From Pyrus communis (Eukaryota > Streptophyta > Magnoliopsida > Rosales > Rosaceae), in the NCBI RefSeq assembly GCF_963583255.1, contig NC_084804.1, forward strand, positions 21,024,061-21,088,060: a stretch of 64,000 nt of DNA. The letters run 5' to 3'. Numbering within the stretch: the first letter of the stretch is position 1; every line of letters starts with the position of its first letter. The notes under the pieces were generated by a model, which worked only from the letters and a program-made list of their open reading frames with translations, searched no databases and was not told the origin of the DNA. Positions 22,761-32,750 of the stretch are shown piece by piece. The position numbers were made by a program, and so were the translations under genes.

Positions 22761-23795
22761 TTCTAGAGTATCCATGGCTCATTCATGATCACCCTTGCAG
22801 AATAGTCAAAAACCCATATAGCCTGGAGACTTTAGCTAGTCCATGCCATCCTTGTGACCAATTTTGAAGAAATACTTCATTTCGGACACATCTGACTCAT
22901 CGCGACTAGTTATCTCTTCATTGGAAATGAGTTTGCAAAATGGAAAAATTAATTTATTTTTGACATGTCAAAGTGGTCACAAAATCTTATATAACCATCG
23001 AAAATGCTTTCCAAACGATGACATATGTTTTTTGCGATGATTTTTTTTTTTTTTTACAAGAACATTGTGTCGGAAAATTTGTTTCCCAACAATGAATTGT
23101 CATCTACAAGAACTCAAAGTCGTCGTAAATACCGCTACCAACAATAAGAAGTTGTCGAAATTATATACCACCTTATTCGAGATATGTATTTGCAATGGTC
23201 AAGTGTCTTCAGAAATATATATTTTTGAAAGTCAAACTTTGTCGGCAATATTTTACTTCTGACTATACTTAGTATTTAGTCATAAAAATTCTTGTTGAAA
23301 ATAATAATTTTTTTTTAGAATGTATGTACATGATGGGGAAATTTTTGTTCGAAATGTGCATTACTAAGGACAAATGAAGTAAAAGAAGTTTCTATAAAAA
23401 AATAACATTAAAAAAAGTCACATGACTATTGATAACTATATAAAAGAAACACTATTCTTAGGAGAAAACTTGTGCAGGGCTTTGCTTGTCACTGAACATT
23501 GCTGAGTGGCACTACAACCTACTCAGAACTCGCCACATGACCAGTCTTATAATATATAATCTTATATGTTTTTTAATATTTAAAACTCCGATAATTATTT
23601 TTTTTTCGAATTATTATACACCATAAAATTAATCTAATAGTTAATTTTTTTTCCTCTTAGACATGCATTTGAGTTCTCATTTGGCAGCTTGGACTGTACT
23701 GACTATTTCAGTTGGATAGGATAAATAATCGTGAATAGTATTGATTAAATTAGTCAGACATTTAGTGTATTATCGGACTAAAAATCAACTATTAA
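22761..23795. other. Intergenic, no supported gene
   Basis: AT-rich. A stretch at 22960-23240 has several TCGGAAA/TCGTCGT-like words, as in some transposon ends, but no paired terminus was found. A 65-codon frame at 23065-23262 is not credible. Confidence 0.35.
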
Positions 23796-24005
23796 TACCG
23801 CGTTTGGTACCGCATGGTATAAGTAGTACTGCTAAATATCCATATTAATTTTAAGAGAAAAATTGTTAATAAAATGAAAAAAAAGGAAAATAATGATGGA
23901 ATAATCCACAAAGGGCACTGCCTTTAATTTGTCGTTCATCTTCTGCATAAAACCCTTTTTGGTTGATCTTCTGCAGACAACATGGATCAGTTAAGGGTGT
24001 GTTTC

Positions 24006-25126
24006 TGTTTGGACCCAAAATATTATTGCTGGGCCGAGCAGCAGGATGTGCTCGGCCCAAGGAGATGATAAAAACTATGGGCCGAATAATAAGGCCCGGG
24101 CCAGCTAACAGGGTCGGCCAAATCCTATCATAAATAGTCCAGATAAATAGAAAGGTCGAGGGAGTCCTGTTGCAACCAGGATTCTCGACCAGCAAGGAAT
24201 GAAGTCCCGAAAAGAAGGAAAATTCAGAATCCCAGTAGGAGTAGGTTTGATCGAGGAAGAAGCGAAATAGGACAAGAACTCCCAACCCAAATCGGAGTCA
24301 GTTTCAAGGAATGGGGCACTATAAATACAAGAAATCATGCAAACAGAAAGGACCTTGAAATCAGCATACAATTGCCCTGCGCAAAACCTCTCAACATCTT
24401 GAGATTTTTCCTTTTCTTTTTCTGCCGACACACCTTCAGTTTGGATAAACAGCACTGTGGAAGCACCCGGCGAGCACCTTCAGTTTGGATAAACAGCACT
24501 GCTGCCGCAGAATCAGCCGACCGAGAAGCATCTTCAGTTTGGATAAACAGCACTGCGTCGAGGTCGACCGATTATCTATCCAAGTCTCGGTCGAGAAAGG
24601 TTTTCGAACCTTTGTTGGCAGAGGTCACCTTGCTAAGCTTTCTCGGCATAGTTAGGTGTTACGAATTACATTGCTCGGCGTACTGGTCGCCGAGTGGTTT
24701 TATGATTGGATACTCACAGGTGAGTTTCAGGGTTCGGCATTCCGACGGCCGAACTACGTTTACCATCAAGACATACATCACGTTCGAGTACCTGTGCCCA
24801 TACACCTTGGTCTCGATTCGACGTGCTTATACTCTCACGAATATAATCACAGTGACCGAATCGGGCTCGGACGATTTGTGAACTCCGCAGAATTAGCAGC
24901 CTTGTCTTCAGGCTGTAGAACCCAGTGACCGAGAGTGTTCCTTCCTCGGTCGCAATCGCAAGTTAAAGAAGTCAGCAACGCGCTCAAAGCTACATCAACA
25001 AATTTTACTCCTCGGCCAGGCTCGGCCGACGAGTTGGCACGCCCCGCATTCGACCGAAGGACGTAGTTAGCTTATTAGTTACTCGGCCTGCGCGTCACGT
25101 AGGTTTTGTAATTTTTAGAGTCAACA
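24006..25126 (+). repeat. 5' LTR of the Tat gypsy element
   Basis: 1,121 bp, TG...CA. TATA box CTATAAATAC at 24319-24328. Downstream are three copies of a 27-bp word (24431, 24475, 24529). Open frames up to 169 codons across it also exist in the other LTR and are incidental. Confidence 0.95.
24431..24555 (+). repeat. Three 27-bp repeats in the Tat LTR (R/U5 region)
   Basis: The word CAYCTTCAGTTTGGATAAAC followed by AGCACTG occurs at 24431, 24475 and 24529, with unrelated spacers of 17 and 27 bp. Each contains GTTTGGATAAAC, whose ends are complementary. The same three are in the right LTR (37103, 37147, 37201). They lie 100-210 bp downstream of the TATA box, so probably in the transcript leader. 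Confidence 0.9.
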
Positions 25127-25147
25127 TTTTGGCACGCCCAGTGGGAC
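25125..25147 (+). promoter_or_regulatory. Primer-binding region of the Tat gypsy element
   Basis: TTTGGCACGCCCAGTGGGA directly follows the 5' LTR end. This motif is common after Tat/Ogre/Retand-type LTRs. I did not identify the matching tRNA. Confidence 0.7.
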
Positions 25148-25171
25148 CATTGTGCTAAACCTTCGGAGTTC

Positions 25172-28100
25172 ATGACCATTGAGACACGGTCTACGAAGCA
25201 GAAAACAACCATGGGAAAGTCAACAACTGACTTACCAGTGCAAGGCCTTGGGCAGGATTTGCACTCTACAAAAAATCCGATCATAATTGCGCCGCCCGAG
25301 GCCACAAGTGTAACACGCCGAGAGAATGAAGTCTGTCTCGGCGGGCAACCTTACAACCCCGCACTCCCGAATCAAACAGCTGGAATGTTCATGGAAGGGA
25401 TTGTGGAAGATTGTGATGACGATGGTGGGGAAGGTTCCGATCCACCAACTAGGACATTCCTTCGAAGACGACTGGATGAACAATATCGTCAGGTCGAGCA
25501 GTTGATTGGTCAGAAGATGAATGATTTGCTAGATGCAATACGTAGTAACAGCGATACACATACCAGAATGCTTGAACTACTAGTCAGTAAAGCTTTCGAA
25601 GATGGCCAGGTCGGCCAACCGCAGCAGCTCCCGACGAATGTGCCCATACCAGCCGAGAGAGGGTCCGCTCGGCCACAACCAGTCCCCTTAGAAAGAAGAG
25701 GACCAGGAAATAGATCCGAGGGACCAAGCCAGGGAGAAGAAGTCGCTTCCATAAACGTGACCGAAGTCCAGAGGATGATTGATTCGGCCCTAAAGAAAGG
25801 GCCGAAGTTTCCAAAATTCATTCACCCATACCCGGCTTATATGGAAAGGTTTGAATACCCACGAGGATTTAAGATCCCCGATTTCAGCCTCTTCGCCAGG
25901 GAATCATCATTATCCTCACTGGAACATGTGGCTCGGTTCACAGCGCAGTGTGGGGACGTCAATAGTGATTTCTACAAACTACGACTGTTTAACTTTTCAC
26001 TGACAGGCTCAGCTTTCGCCTGGTACATTAATCTTCCACCCAACTCCGTGCAGAGTTGGGAAGAGTTGGTCGAAAAATTCCATGAACAATTCTATCGGCC
26101 AGGGATGGAGATGTCCGTATCATCCTTGGCCAGGATGGCTCAAGCATCTGATGAATCTCCAATGGAATACCTAACAAGGTTTAAATCGGCCAGGAACTGG
26201 TGCCGAGTGCCGCTACCCGAAGTGGAATTCGTCAGGATCGCCCTCAACGGATTAGACGTGGAGTACAAAAAGAAGTTTTTGGGGGCAAATATTCGAGATA
26301 TGTACGAACTTGCTCAACACGTCGAACAATATGAGTATCTGCTCCGAGAAGAAAAGATATCAAAGTCACCATCCCGGGGGACATTGTATAAGAACCCCAC
26401 GGTGAGCTATGCATCGGCCGAAAGTGAAGACCCTCAGTATGCTAGTGTGGACGCCGCCGAGATAATAATAGACAAACCCTATGTTTGCAAGGCTTTGGCG
26501 CAAGTAAATGCCAAAGACGCCAAAACACGTTTGACCGCCGAGGAAACGGCTAAGTCATCAAAAATATACACTTTTGATATCACCAAAGTTGACGCAATTT
26601 TCGATCAGTTATTGGCAGCAAAAATCATCAAGCTTCGGCCGGGGCATACTATCCCTAAGGCCGATGAATTAAAAGGAAAGATATACTGCAAGTATCATAA
26701 TTCTAATAAGCATGCAACCAATAATTGTGTTGTGTTCTGGGACACAATTCAAAGCTGGATTGAAAAAGGAAAGTTGAAATTTCCGGAAAAGATGGCGGTC
26801 GACGTTAATCCTTTCCCTTCAACAACGATTGGTATGGTGGATGCTCACCTGCCCAAAAACAAAGGGAAGGCCGAATATGTCCCGGTGCAGCATATCCGTC
26901 GACAAAATGGTCAAACAAGACTAAAGCTTGATATCTTTTCAAATGCACCACCAACGGAACAATCGGCGCAACCCGCCGATGAGCCGATGACAAGGTCAAA
27001 ATCCGACGGAACTTGTGGATCGAAGGTGTTATGTGAGCATTGTAAAACACCAGTCGAACCTGGGAAGAAATCTTCAACACCACCCACGGCCCCTACAACA
27101 TCATCAAAGGGATTAGGTCCACGACGTCAAGTGTTTGATCGACTCGGCCCACAAGTACAGCCGAAAGACCAGACCTCGGTCAGGCGGCGTCTTGATTTCG
27201 ACGCACCTTTCTATAATGAGGATTATTACTCGCGCAATGCCAACAGTTCGGGATTACCAGCCGATCGCAAAACTTTCAAACCACCAAGGACATCGGATCA
27301 ATGCTGGTACAGTTATAATTCTCCGACTGGTTTGTATACGGCACTGTCCAAATCCCAAAAACGTCGTCGTCAACGGATAGATTGCATGGCTCGGCGACGA
27401 GAAGCGCAGGCCAGCCCGGCCAATCAATGGCAACCAAAAAAGGCCGTGGAAGATAGTAGCGAACGGCCAACCCCGACTATCATGACCGAGTTAGCCGAAG
27501 GGAAGAAAGTAGCGGAGGCTGATTTCGAAACCACCATTGAGGAGGCTGAGAAACGTATTAAGATCCTTCTCCGGCCTGGGGAAACGAGAGCTCGTCTAGA
27601 GTACTTTACACAAGAGGCCGAAAGGAAACTTTCTCCGTTACCACCGCGCGAGCCGCTTATCAAAATACGGCGCAACTTACACCCTCCGTTCCTCGGTGCA
27701 TCCATGGAATACATGCGAGAATTTCATAAGAAATACTCCGCAAATGACTTGTACGGACTCCCCAAGGCATGTCAGGAAGCCCTCGACTTAGCGCTAACTT
27801 GCCCTGATGCCGAGCAAATTATCCAGAAAACTTCTGATCCAGCCATTAAAGCTAGGTTTCAACATATACGGGAGGCTCGGGTCCTTGGTTTTGAGGTCGA
27901 TCCTTATACAGATATCGACGCCGCCGAATTAACCTTTTCGCTCGAAGACCTTCAGCATTTACGCTATCATTTCGAAGTCTTCTCGGCTGTATCGCTCTTC
28001 GGCCTCACGGCAGACGAGGAAAAACGGATAGCACGATTGGATACCTATTTAGACACGAGGAACGCCCGTATTGCATATGAAGAACGAGCCCGTGTAACAA

Positions 28101-29089
28101 ATGACCAACGAAAATCTTCGGCAGTCCACATCGTCGAAGGAAATGGCTCACCCGCACTCGATTTGGTTCCCACGTCTCGGATACCGGCTCTTACCGAGGA
28201 ACTCAAAAGTTTGATCGTGGATTTTCCGACGACTGCTACAGAAGATAGTTCTCCGGAAGACGACGACCGTGACCCCATGGGCCCCTCGGTCCTCAAACAT
28301 ATGGAGATTAGTATGGTACACGTTCTACCAACTGAATTCCAACCGAGTACCCACCAGTCAAGCTTCTTGGACGGGGATGTAGTTGCCGAGGAAGCCACAC
28401 AAGTAGACTTCGTCGCAAACGACGACGATCGAGAAAACCAGAGTGGAGATAACCTCAAAGCAGCTTTGGCCGAGCTATTTCCCCGCTCCTCCTCGGTTAA
28501 TCTCCAACACCTAAAGCCGTTGTACGTCACGGCTCACATCGAAGGATTTCCCATTTCTAAAGTATTTGTCGACTGTGGAGCCACAGTCAACATTATGCCC
28601 ATATCCGTCATGAAGGCTTTACGCCGTTCTGATAATGAACTCATTCCGTCAGGGATCACTATGAGCAGCTTTGTTGGTGACAAATCTCAGACCAAAGGGG
28701 TGCTCCCGTTGGAAGTTAGCATTGCCGGTCGTCAACACATGACGGCATTCTTTGTCATTGATTCCAAGACGGATTATAACGCATTACTCGGCCGCGACTG
28801 GATCCACCAAACCAGCTGCATTCCTTCATCATTATACCAAGTCCTCATCTTTTGGGATGGCAAATCGGTCGTAGTTCACCCAGCCGATAACCAACCATTT
28901 GAAACCAACATGATTCAGGCTCGCTATTATGATGATCACGTCGGCTACATCACCCTCCAAGGCCTTAACGAGGATGGACGGCCGACGAGAATTTCAGTAC
29001 AAAAAGTGATTGAGGTCGGCGCCGAGACTGTCCAACAGGATTCGGTGAGACTTGGCTTGGCGAACTTGGTTATCAATGCTGATGATTGA
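25172..29089 (+). CDS. Gag-protease polyprotein of the Tat gypsy element (1,305 aa)
   Basis: Starts at the first ATG after the primer site. An acidic, Pro/Gln-rich start is followed by a Retrotrans_gag core at about residues 220-360 (FKIPDFSLFARESS, SWEELVEKFHEQFYRPG, MEYLTRFKSARNWC). A zinc-knuckle-like YCKYHNSNKHATNNC lies near residue 515. A long basic and glutamate-rich linker follows. An aspartic protease with active site VDCGATVN is at about residue 1133, followed by LLGRDWIH. It packages RNA and matures the polyprotein in cytoplasmic particles. The protease site has Cys where Thr or Ser is usual (DCGA), a variant also seen in the other gypsy element here. The frame is fully open. Confidence 0.93.
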   Translation: MTIETRSTKQKTTMGKSTTDLPVQGLGQDLHSTKNPIIIAPPEATSVTRRENEVCLGGQPYNPALPNQTAGMFMEGIVEDCDDDGGEGSDPPTRTFLRRRLDEQYRQVEQLIGQKMNDLLDAIRSNSDTHTRMLELLVSKAFEDGQVGQPQQLPTNVPIPAERGSARPQPVPLERRGPGNRSEGPSQGEEVASINVTEVQRMIDSALKKGPKFPKFIHPYPAYMERFEYPRGFKIPDFSLFARESSLSSLEHVARFTAQCGDVNSDFYKLRLFNFSLTGSAFAWYINLPPNSVQSWEELVEKFHEQFYRPGMEMSVSSLARMAQASDESPMEYLTRFKSARNWCRVPLPEVEFVRIALNGLDVEYKKKFLGANIRDMYELAQHVEQYEYLLREEKISKSPSRGTLYKNPTVSYASAESEDPQYASVDAAEIIIDKPYVCKALAQVNAKDAKTRLTAEETAKSSKIYTFDITKVDAIFDQLLAAKIIKLRPGHTIPKADELKGKIYCKYHNSNKHATNNCVVFWDTIQSWIEKGKLKFPEKMAVDVNPFPSTTIGMVDAHLPKNKGKAEYVPVQHIRRQNGQTRLKLDIFSNAPPTEQSAQPADEPMTRSKSDGTCGSKVLCEHCKTPVEPGKKSSTPPTAPTTSSKGLGPRRQVFDRLGPQVQPKDQTSVRRRLDFDAPFYNEDYYSRNANSSGLPADRKTFKPPRTSDQCWYSYNSPTGLYTALSKSQKRRRQRIDCMARRREAQASPANQWQPKKAVEDSSERPTPTIMTELAEGKKVAEADFETTIEEAEKRIKILLRPGETRARLEYFTQEAERKLSPLPPREPLIKIRRNLHPPFLGASMEYMREFHKKYSANDLYGLPKACQEALDLALTCPDAEQIIQKTSDPAIKARFQHIREARVLGFEVDPYTDIDAAELTFSLEDLQHLRYHFEVFSAVSLFGLTADEEKRIARLDTYLDTRNARIAYEERARVTNDQRKSSAVHIVEGNGSPALDLVPTSRIPALTEELKSLIVDFPTTATEDSSPEDDDRDPMGPSVLKHMEISMVHVLPTEFQPSTHQSSFLDGDVVAEEATQVDFVANDDDRENQSGDNLKAALAELFPRSSSVNLQHLKPLYVTAHIEGFPISKVFVDCGATVNIMPISVMKALRRSDNELIPSGITMSSFVGDKSQTKGVLPLEVSIAGRQHMTAFFVIDSKTDYNALLGRDWIHQTSCIPSSLYQVLIFWDGKSVVVHPADNQPFETNMIQARYYDDHVGYITLQGLNEDGRPTRISVQKVIEVGAETVQQDSVRLGLANLVINADD

Positions 29090-30935
29090 GCACACCACAC
29101 AAGAACGGCGTCAGGCCGCGGTTTCATCTACAATGGAACGTCTGCTGGCCCATTGGTACGCCATTACCAAGCAACCACATTCTGGCGTCAATTTAATCGA
29201 ATTTCTGGCCGAAGCAGATAATGGCCCCGTTCTATCTTTCGATAAAGTTCAGGCTGCGCCGGCCGAACTCGAAGACCATCGACCTCAAGTCAAGGACCCG
29301 TTAGAGGAAGTGAACGTCGGCACGGCCGAGGATCCTCGAACATTGTTTATTAGTGCGTTACTCCCACCGTCCATGAAGGTCGAACTCCATAAACTACTCC
29401 ACGAATTTAAAGATTGCTTTGCGTGGAGTTATCATGAAATGCCAGGCCTCGACCGAAACCTTGTAGAGCATGAGCTACGCATCAAGGTGGGGTGTAAGCC
29501 TTTTCGACAGCCTCCTCGCCGATTTTCAAACGAAGTACAACTCGGCATTAAGGAAGAATTAGTTCGGCTTCTAAAAGCCGGGTTTATTAGGACCGCTCGG
29601 TATGTCGAATGGTTGGCCAATATCGTCCCCGTATTAAAGAAAAACGGTGCCCTTCGCATTTGCATCGATTTCCGTAATCTAAATCTGGCTACTCCCAAGG
29701 ATGAATATACGATGCCGATCTCAGATTTATTAATTGATGCCGCAGCTAATCATGAACTGCTATCTTTTATGGACGGTCATGCGGGTTATAACCAGATTTT
29801 CATCGCCGAAGCTGACGTCCACAAGAAGGCTTTCCGTTGCCCGGGGGCACTTGGTACTTACGAATGGGTAGTCATGCCTTTCGGCCTCAAGAATGCCGGC
29901 GCCACATACCAACGAGCCATGAATATGATCTTCCACGACTTAATCGGTACAATCGTCGAAGTTTACATCGATGATGTGGTCGTAAAATCCAAACGTCGTC
30001 AAACACACCTTGACGACCTGAGGCAAGCGTTCCTTCGCATGCGCAAAAACAACCTCAAGATGAACCCGGCCAAGTGTGCTTTCGGTGTTTCGGCCGGTAA
30101 TTTCTTAGGATTTTTGGTGCACCATCGCGGCATCGAGGTCGACGAAAATAAAGCCCGCGCCATCATTAGCGCCCCACCGCCGACGACAAAGAAGCAGCTT
30201 CAGTCGTTACTCGGGCAGATCAATTTCCTCCGTCGTTTCATCGCCAATTCGGCCGGTAAAATGAAAGCATTCTCTACACTCCTTAAACTGAAGGAGACCG
30301 ACCGATTTGAATGGCGCGAAGAGCATCAAGCTGCATTTACGCAAATCAAGGTGGCCCTTTCCACCCCACCTGTGCTCGTTCCACCTTGTCGCAACAAACC
30401 CCTCAAATTGTACATTTCGGCAGCTGTTGAATCCATTGGGTGCCTACTCGCACAAGATAACAACGTCGGCCGCGAACAAGCTATCTTTTACCTTAGCCGC
30501 AACCTGAATTCACCAGAACTTAATTATTCCCCTGTCGAAAAACTTTGCTTAGCGTTGTTTTTCGCCGCATCCAAGCTTCGGCATTACATGCTCCCCACAG
30601 TTACGCAGGTCATCACCCAAACCGACGTAATTCGTTACATGCTGACTCGGCCTATGGTCAAAGGCCGAATTGGGAAATGGACACTCGCCTTATCCGAGTT
30701 CAGCCTTCAGTATGTACCCCAAAAGGCCGTCAAGGGGCAAGCCCTCGCCGACTTCCTGGCACAACACCCATCCCCTTATGGTCTTGAGGGGGTGAGGTCG
30801 ACATCGGTTTCGTCACCACACGCGATAACCATTGGACTATGCATTTTGATGGTTCCAGTACTTCGACCTCGGCAGGTGTCGGCATCGCAATTCAGTCGCC
30901 TGACCACTGCCGATGGTGTTTTTCTCTCAAGTTAG
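29052..30935 (+). CDS. Reverse transcriptase and RNase H of the Tat gypsy element
   Basis: Lies in the +1 frame relative to gag and overlaps its last 38 bases; the first triplet is TTG, so it probably has no start of its own. Reverse transcriptase motifs in order: RICIDFRNLNLATPKDEYTMP, SFMDGHAGYNQI, MPFGLKNAGATYQRAMN and the catalytic YIDDVVVKS, then GFLVHHRGIEVD. RNase H1 follows (LKLYISAAVESIGCLLAQ, then QTDVIRY). True coding ends near 30787 at a GGGGG run, where the sense frame shifts; the remaining residues to 30935 are out of frame. It copies genomic RNA to DNA. Confidence 0.92.
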   Translation: MAWRTWLSMLMIEHTTQERRQAAVSSTMERLLAHWYAITKQPHSGVNLIEFLAEADNGPVLSFDKVQAAPAELEDHRPQVKDPLEEVNVGTAEDPRTLFISALLPPSMKVELHKLLHEFKDCFAWSYHEMPGLDRNLVEHELRIKVGCKPFRQPPRRFSNEVQLGIKEELVRLLKAGFIRTARYVEWLANIVPVLKKNGALRICIDFRNLNLATPKDEYTMPISDLLIDAAANHELLSFMDGHAGYNQIFIAEADVHKKAFRCPGALGTYEWVVMPFGLKNAGATYQRAMNMIFHDLIGTIVEVYIDDVVVKSKRRQTHLDDLRQAFLRMRKNNLKMNPAKCAFGVSAGNFLGFLVHHRGIEVDENKARAIISAPPPTTKKQLQSLLGQINFLRRFIANSAGKMKAFSTLLKLKETDRFEWREEHQAAFTQIKVALSTPPVLVPPCRNKPLKLYISAAVESIGCLLAQDNNVGREQAIFYLSRNLNSPELNYSPVEKLCLALFFAASKLRHYMLPTVTQVITQTDVIRYMLTRPMVKGRIGKWTLALSEFSLQYVPQKAVKGQALADFLAQHPSPYGLEGVRSTSVSSPHAITIGLCILMVPVLRPRQVSASQFSRLTTADGVFLSS

Positions 30936-32668
30936 ATTTCAGCTGCACCAATAATCAGGCCGAGTATGAAGCCCTCATTATCGGCCTCCATGTTTTACAC
31001 GATCTGCGGGCCCCCCGCGTTCTCGTCCTTGGTGATTCCGAACTTGTGATTAACCAACTGAACGACGTGTTTCGTTGCATGAGTTGTACTTTAGCTCCCT
31101 ATCACATGGTCGCCACTTACCTGGCCGAGTCGTTCGACCAAATCACATTTGAACACATTTCACGTATCCACAATACTGACGCCGACGAACTCGCCCAGAT
31201 CGCCTCCGGAGCACAACTCATGGGGGGCAAACTAAGTCAAATTATGGAAATTGCGAACACGGGTCAACGCTCGTACCCCGTTTTGATTAATCAGCAAACT
31301 CTCCAACGCACGCACGTAATACGTACAAGGGTGATGTCGCTCCCATCCCTGTTAGAACGAGGAGATCCCATAGAAGTATGTGCCGTCGAAGTAGAACCGG
31401 ATGATTGGAGAAAGACGATGTTACGGTACCTCAATAACCCCAATGGGAAACACGACCGAAGAACGAAGGTGCTCGCGACGAATTACGTGTCGTATCAAAA
31501 TGAATTATATCGCAAGGGCGAAGATGGTTTACTACTATTGTGCCTCGGCCCACACGAGGCTGCCCAAGTAATGGCCGAGGTACATGAAGGAATTTGCGGA
31601 GCGCACCAATCTGGACGAAAGATGCGTTGGTTGCTCCGACGACATGGTTATTTTTGGCCCAATATATTAAAGGATTGCATCGAATATGCGCTGAGATGCG
31701 TATCATGCCAGATTCATGGACCCGTTCAGAGAGCCCCGGCCGAATTGCTACACTCGGTTACTAAACCATGGCCGTTCAGGGGTTGGGCAATGGATGTAAT
31801 TGGCAAAATTACGCCATCATCGGGGGCAGCGAAACACGCATGGATAATTGTAGCAACTGACTATTTCACTAAGTGGGTCGAGGCAAGGTCATACGCCGAA
31901 TTAACGGCTAAAGAGGTATGCAACTTCGTAGAGGAGAATATTGTGACCAGATTCGGCGTGCCAGAAACGATCATAACTGATAATGGCACTATATTTACGG
32001 CCGATAGGTTTAGGGAATACGCGGCAAGATTGAATATCCGACTCAAGCAATCTACGCCTTACTACCCACAGGCAAACGGACAGGCCGAGGCAAGCAACAA
32101 AGTGTTGATCGGCATCCTTGAAAAAATGGTAAAAGAGAAACCTGGTTTGTGGCATTTGAAGTTAAGTGAAGCATTATGGGCATACCGAACTTCACCCCGG
32201 TCGGCCACTGGAACCACTCCTTACGCGTTAACTTATGGACACGACGCCGTGTTACCGGTCGAATTGAGTATAAGTACGTTGCGAATAATCGAGCAGAGTG
32301 ATTTGTACAGTATTGAATATAGTCAAGCGATGCGACAAGAGTTAGAAGACTTAGAAGAAAGTCGAATCGATGCAGTTAACTTGTTAATAGCACAAAAGAA
32401 AATTGCCGAGCGAGCGTATAATCAGCGTGTAAGACAAAAAACGTTCGGCGAAGGAGAATTGGTTTGGCAAACTGTGTTGCCCGTTGGGATTAAAGATCCC
32501 AGGTTTGGTAAGTGGTCGCCGAATTGGGAAGGGCCATTCATCGTTCACAAAGTACTCGGCAAGGGGGCATATCATCTAAGAGATCGGACGGGTTCAGTTC
32601 ATAAATTGCCAATTAATGGAAAGTTTTTAAAGAAGTACTACCCAATTACATGGGAAATGCAAGAGTAA
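30787..32668 (+). CDS. Archaeal-type RNase H and integrase of the Tat gypsy element
   Basis: In the same frame as gag; the first ATG is at 30839, but similarity (FVTTRDNHWTMHFDGSS) starts upstream, after the G run at 30788-30792. The second RNase H shows FDGSSTSTSAGVGI, NQAEYEALIIGL and VLGDSELV. Integrase follows, with an HHCC zinc module (H.....H near HEGICGAHQSG, then CVSC), catalytic Asp in WAMDVIGK, Asp in ITDNGTIFT and Glu in GQAEASNKV. A basic C-terminal module ends at WEMQE. The dual RNase H is the Tat hallmark. The frame is open, apart from the shift at its start. Confidence 0.92.
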
Positions 32669-32750
32669 GACCATTGTACTGATAGCAAAATAACCATTGT
32701 ATTGATAACAAAAGATTCATTACAAGAGAACAAATACAATGATTAAATTC
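32669..32750. terminator. 82-bp gap between convergent genes of the Tat element
   Basis: The integrase stop (plus) and the PMD gene stop (minus) face each other. The gap and its edge hold a direct repeat ACCATTGTAYTGATARCAAA (32672 and 32693). It probably serves as, or lies beside, 3'-end signals for the antisense gene. No canonical AATAAA is visible. Confidence 0.4.

Noticed and set aside
24431..24555. Three spaced repeats as a CRISPR-like array
   Set aside because: Only three repeats, spacers of 17 and 27 bp, inside a plant retrotransposon LTR and duplicated in its partner. No cas genes.
24372..24881. 169-codon plus-strand open frame in the Tat LTR (also 37044-37553)
   Set aside because: It is the same LTR sequence twice, runs through the 27-bp repeats, has no domain and lies in leader DNA. 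Incidental.
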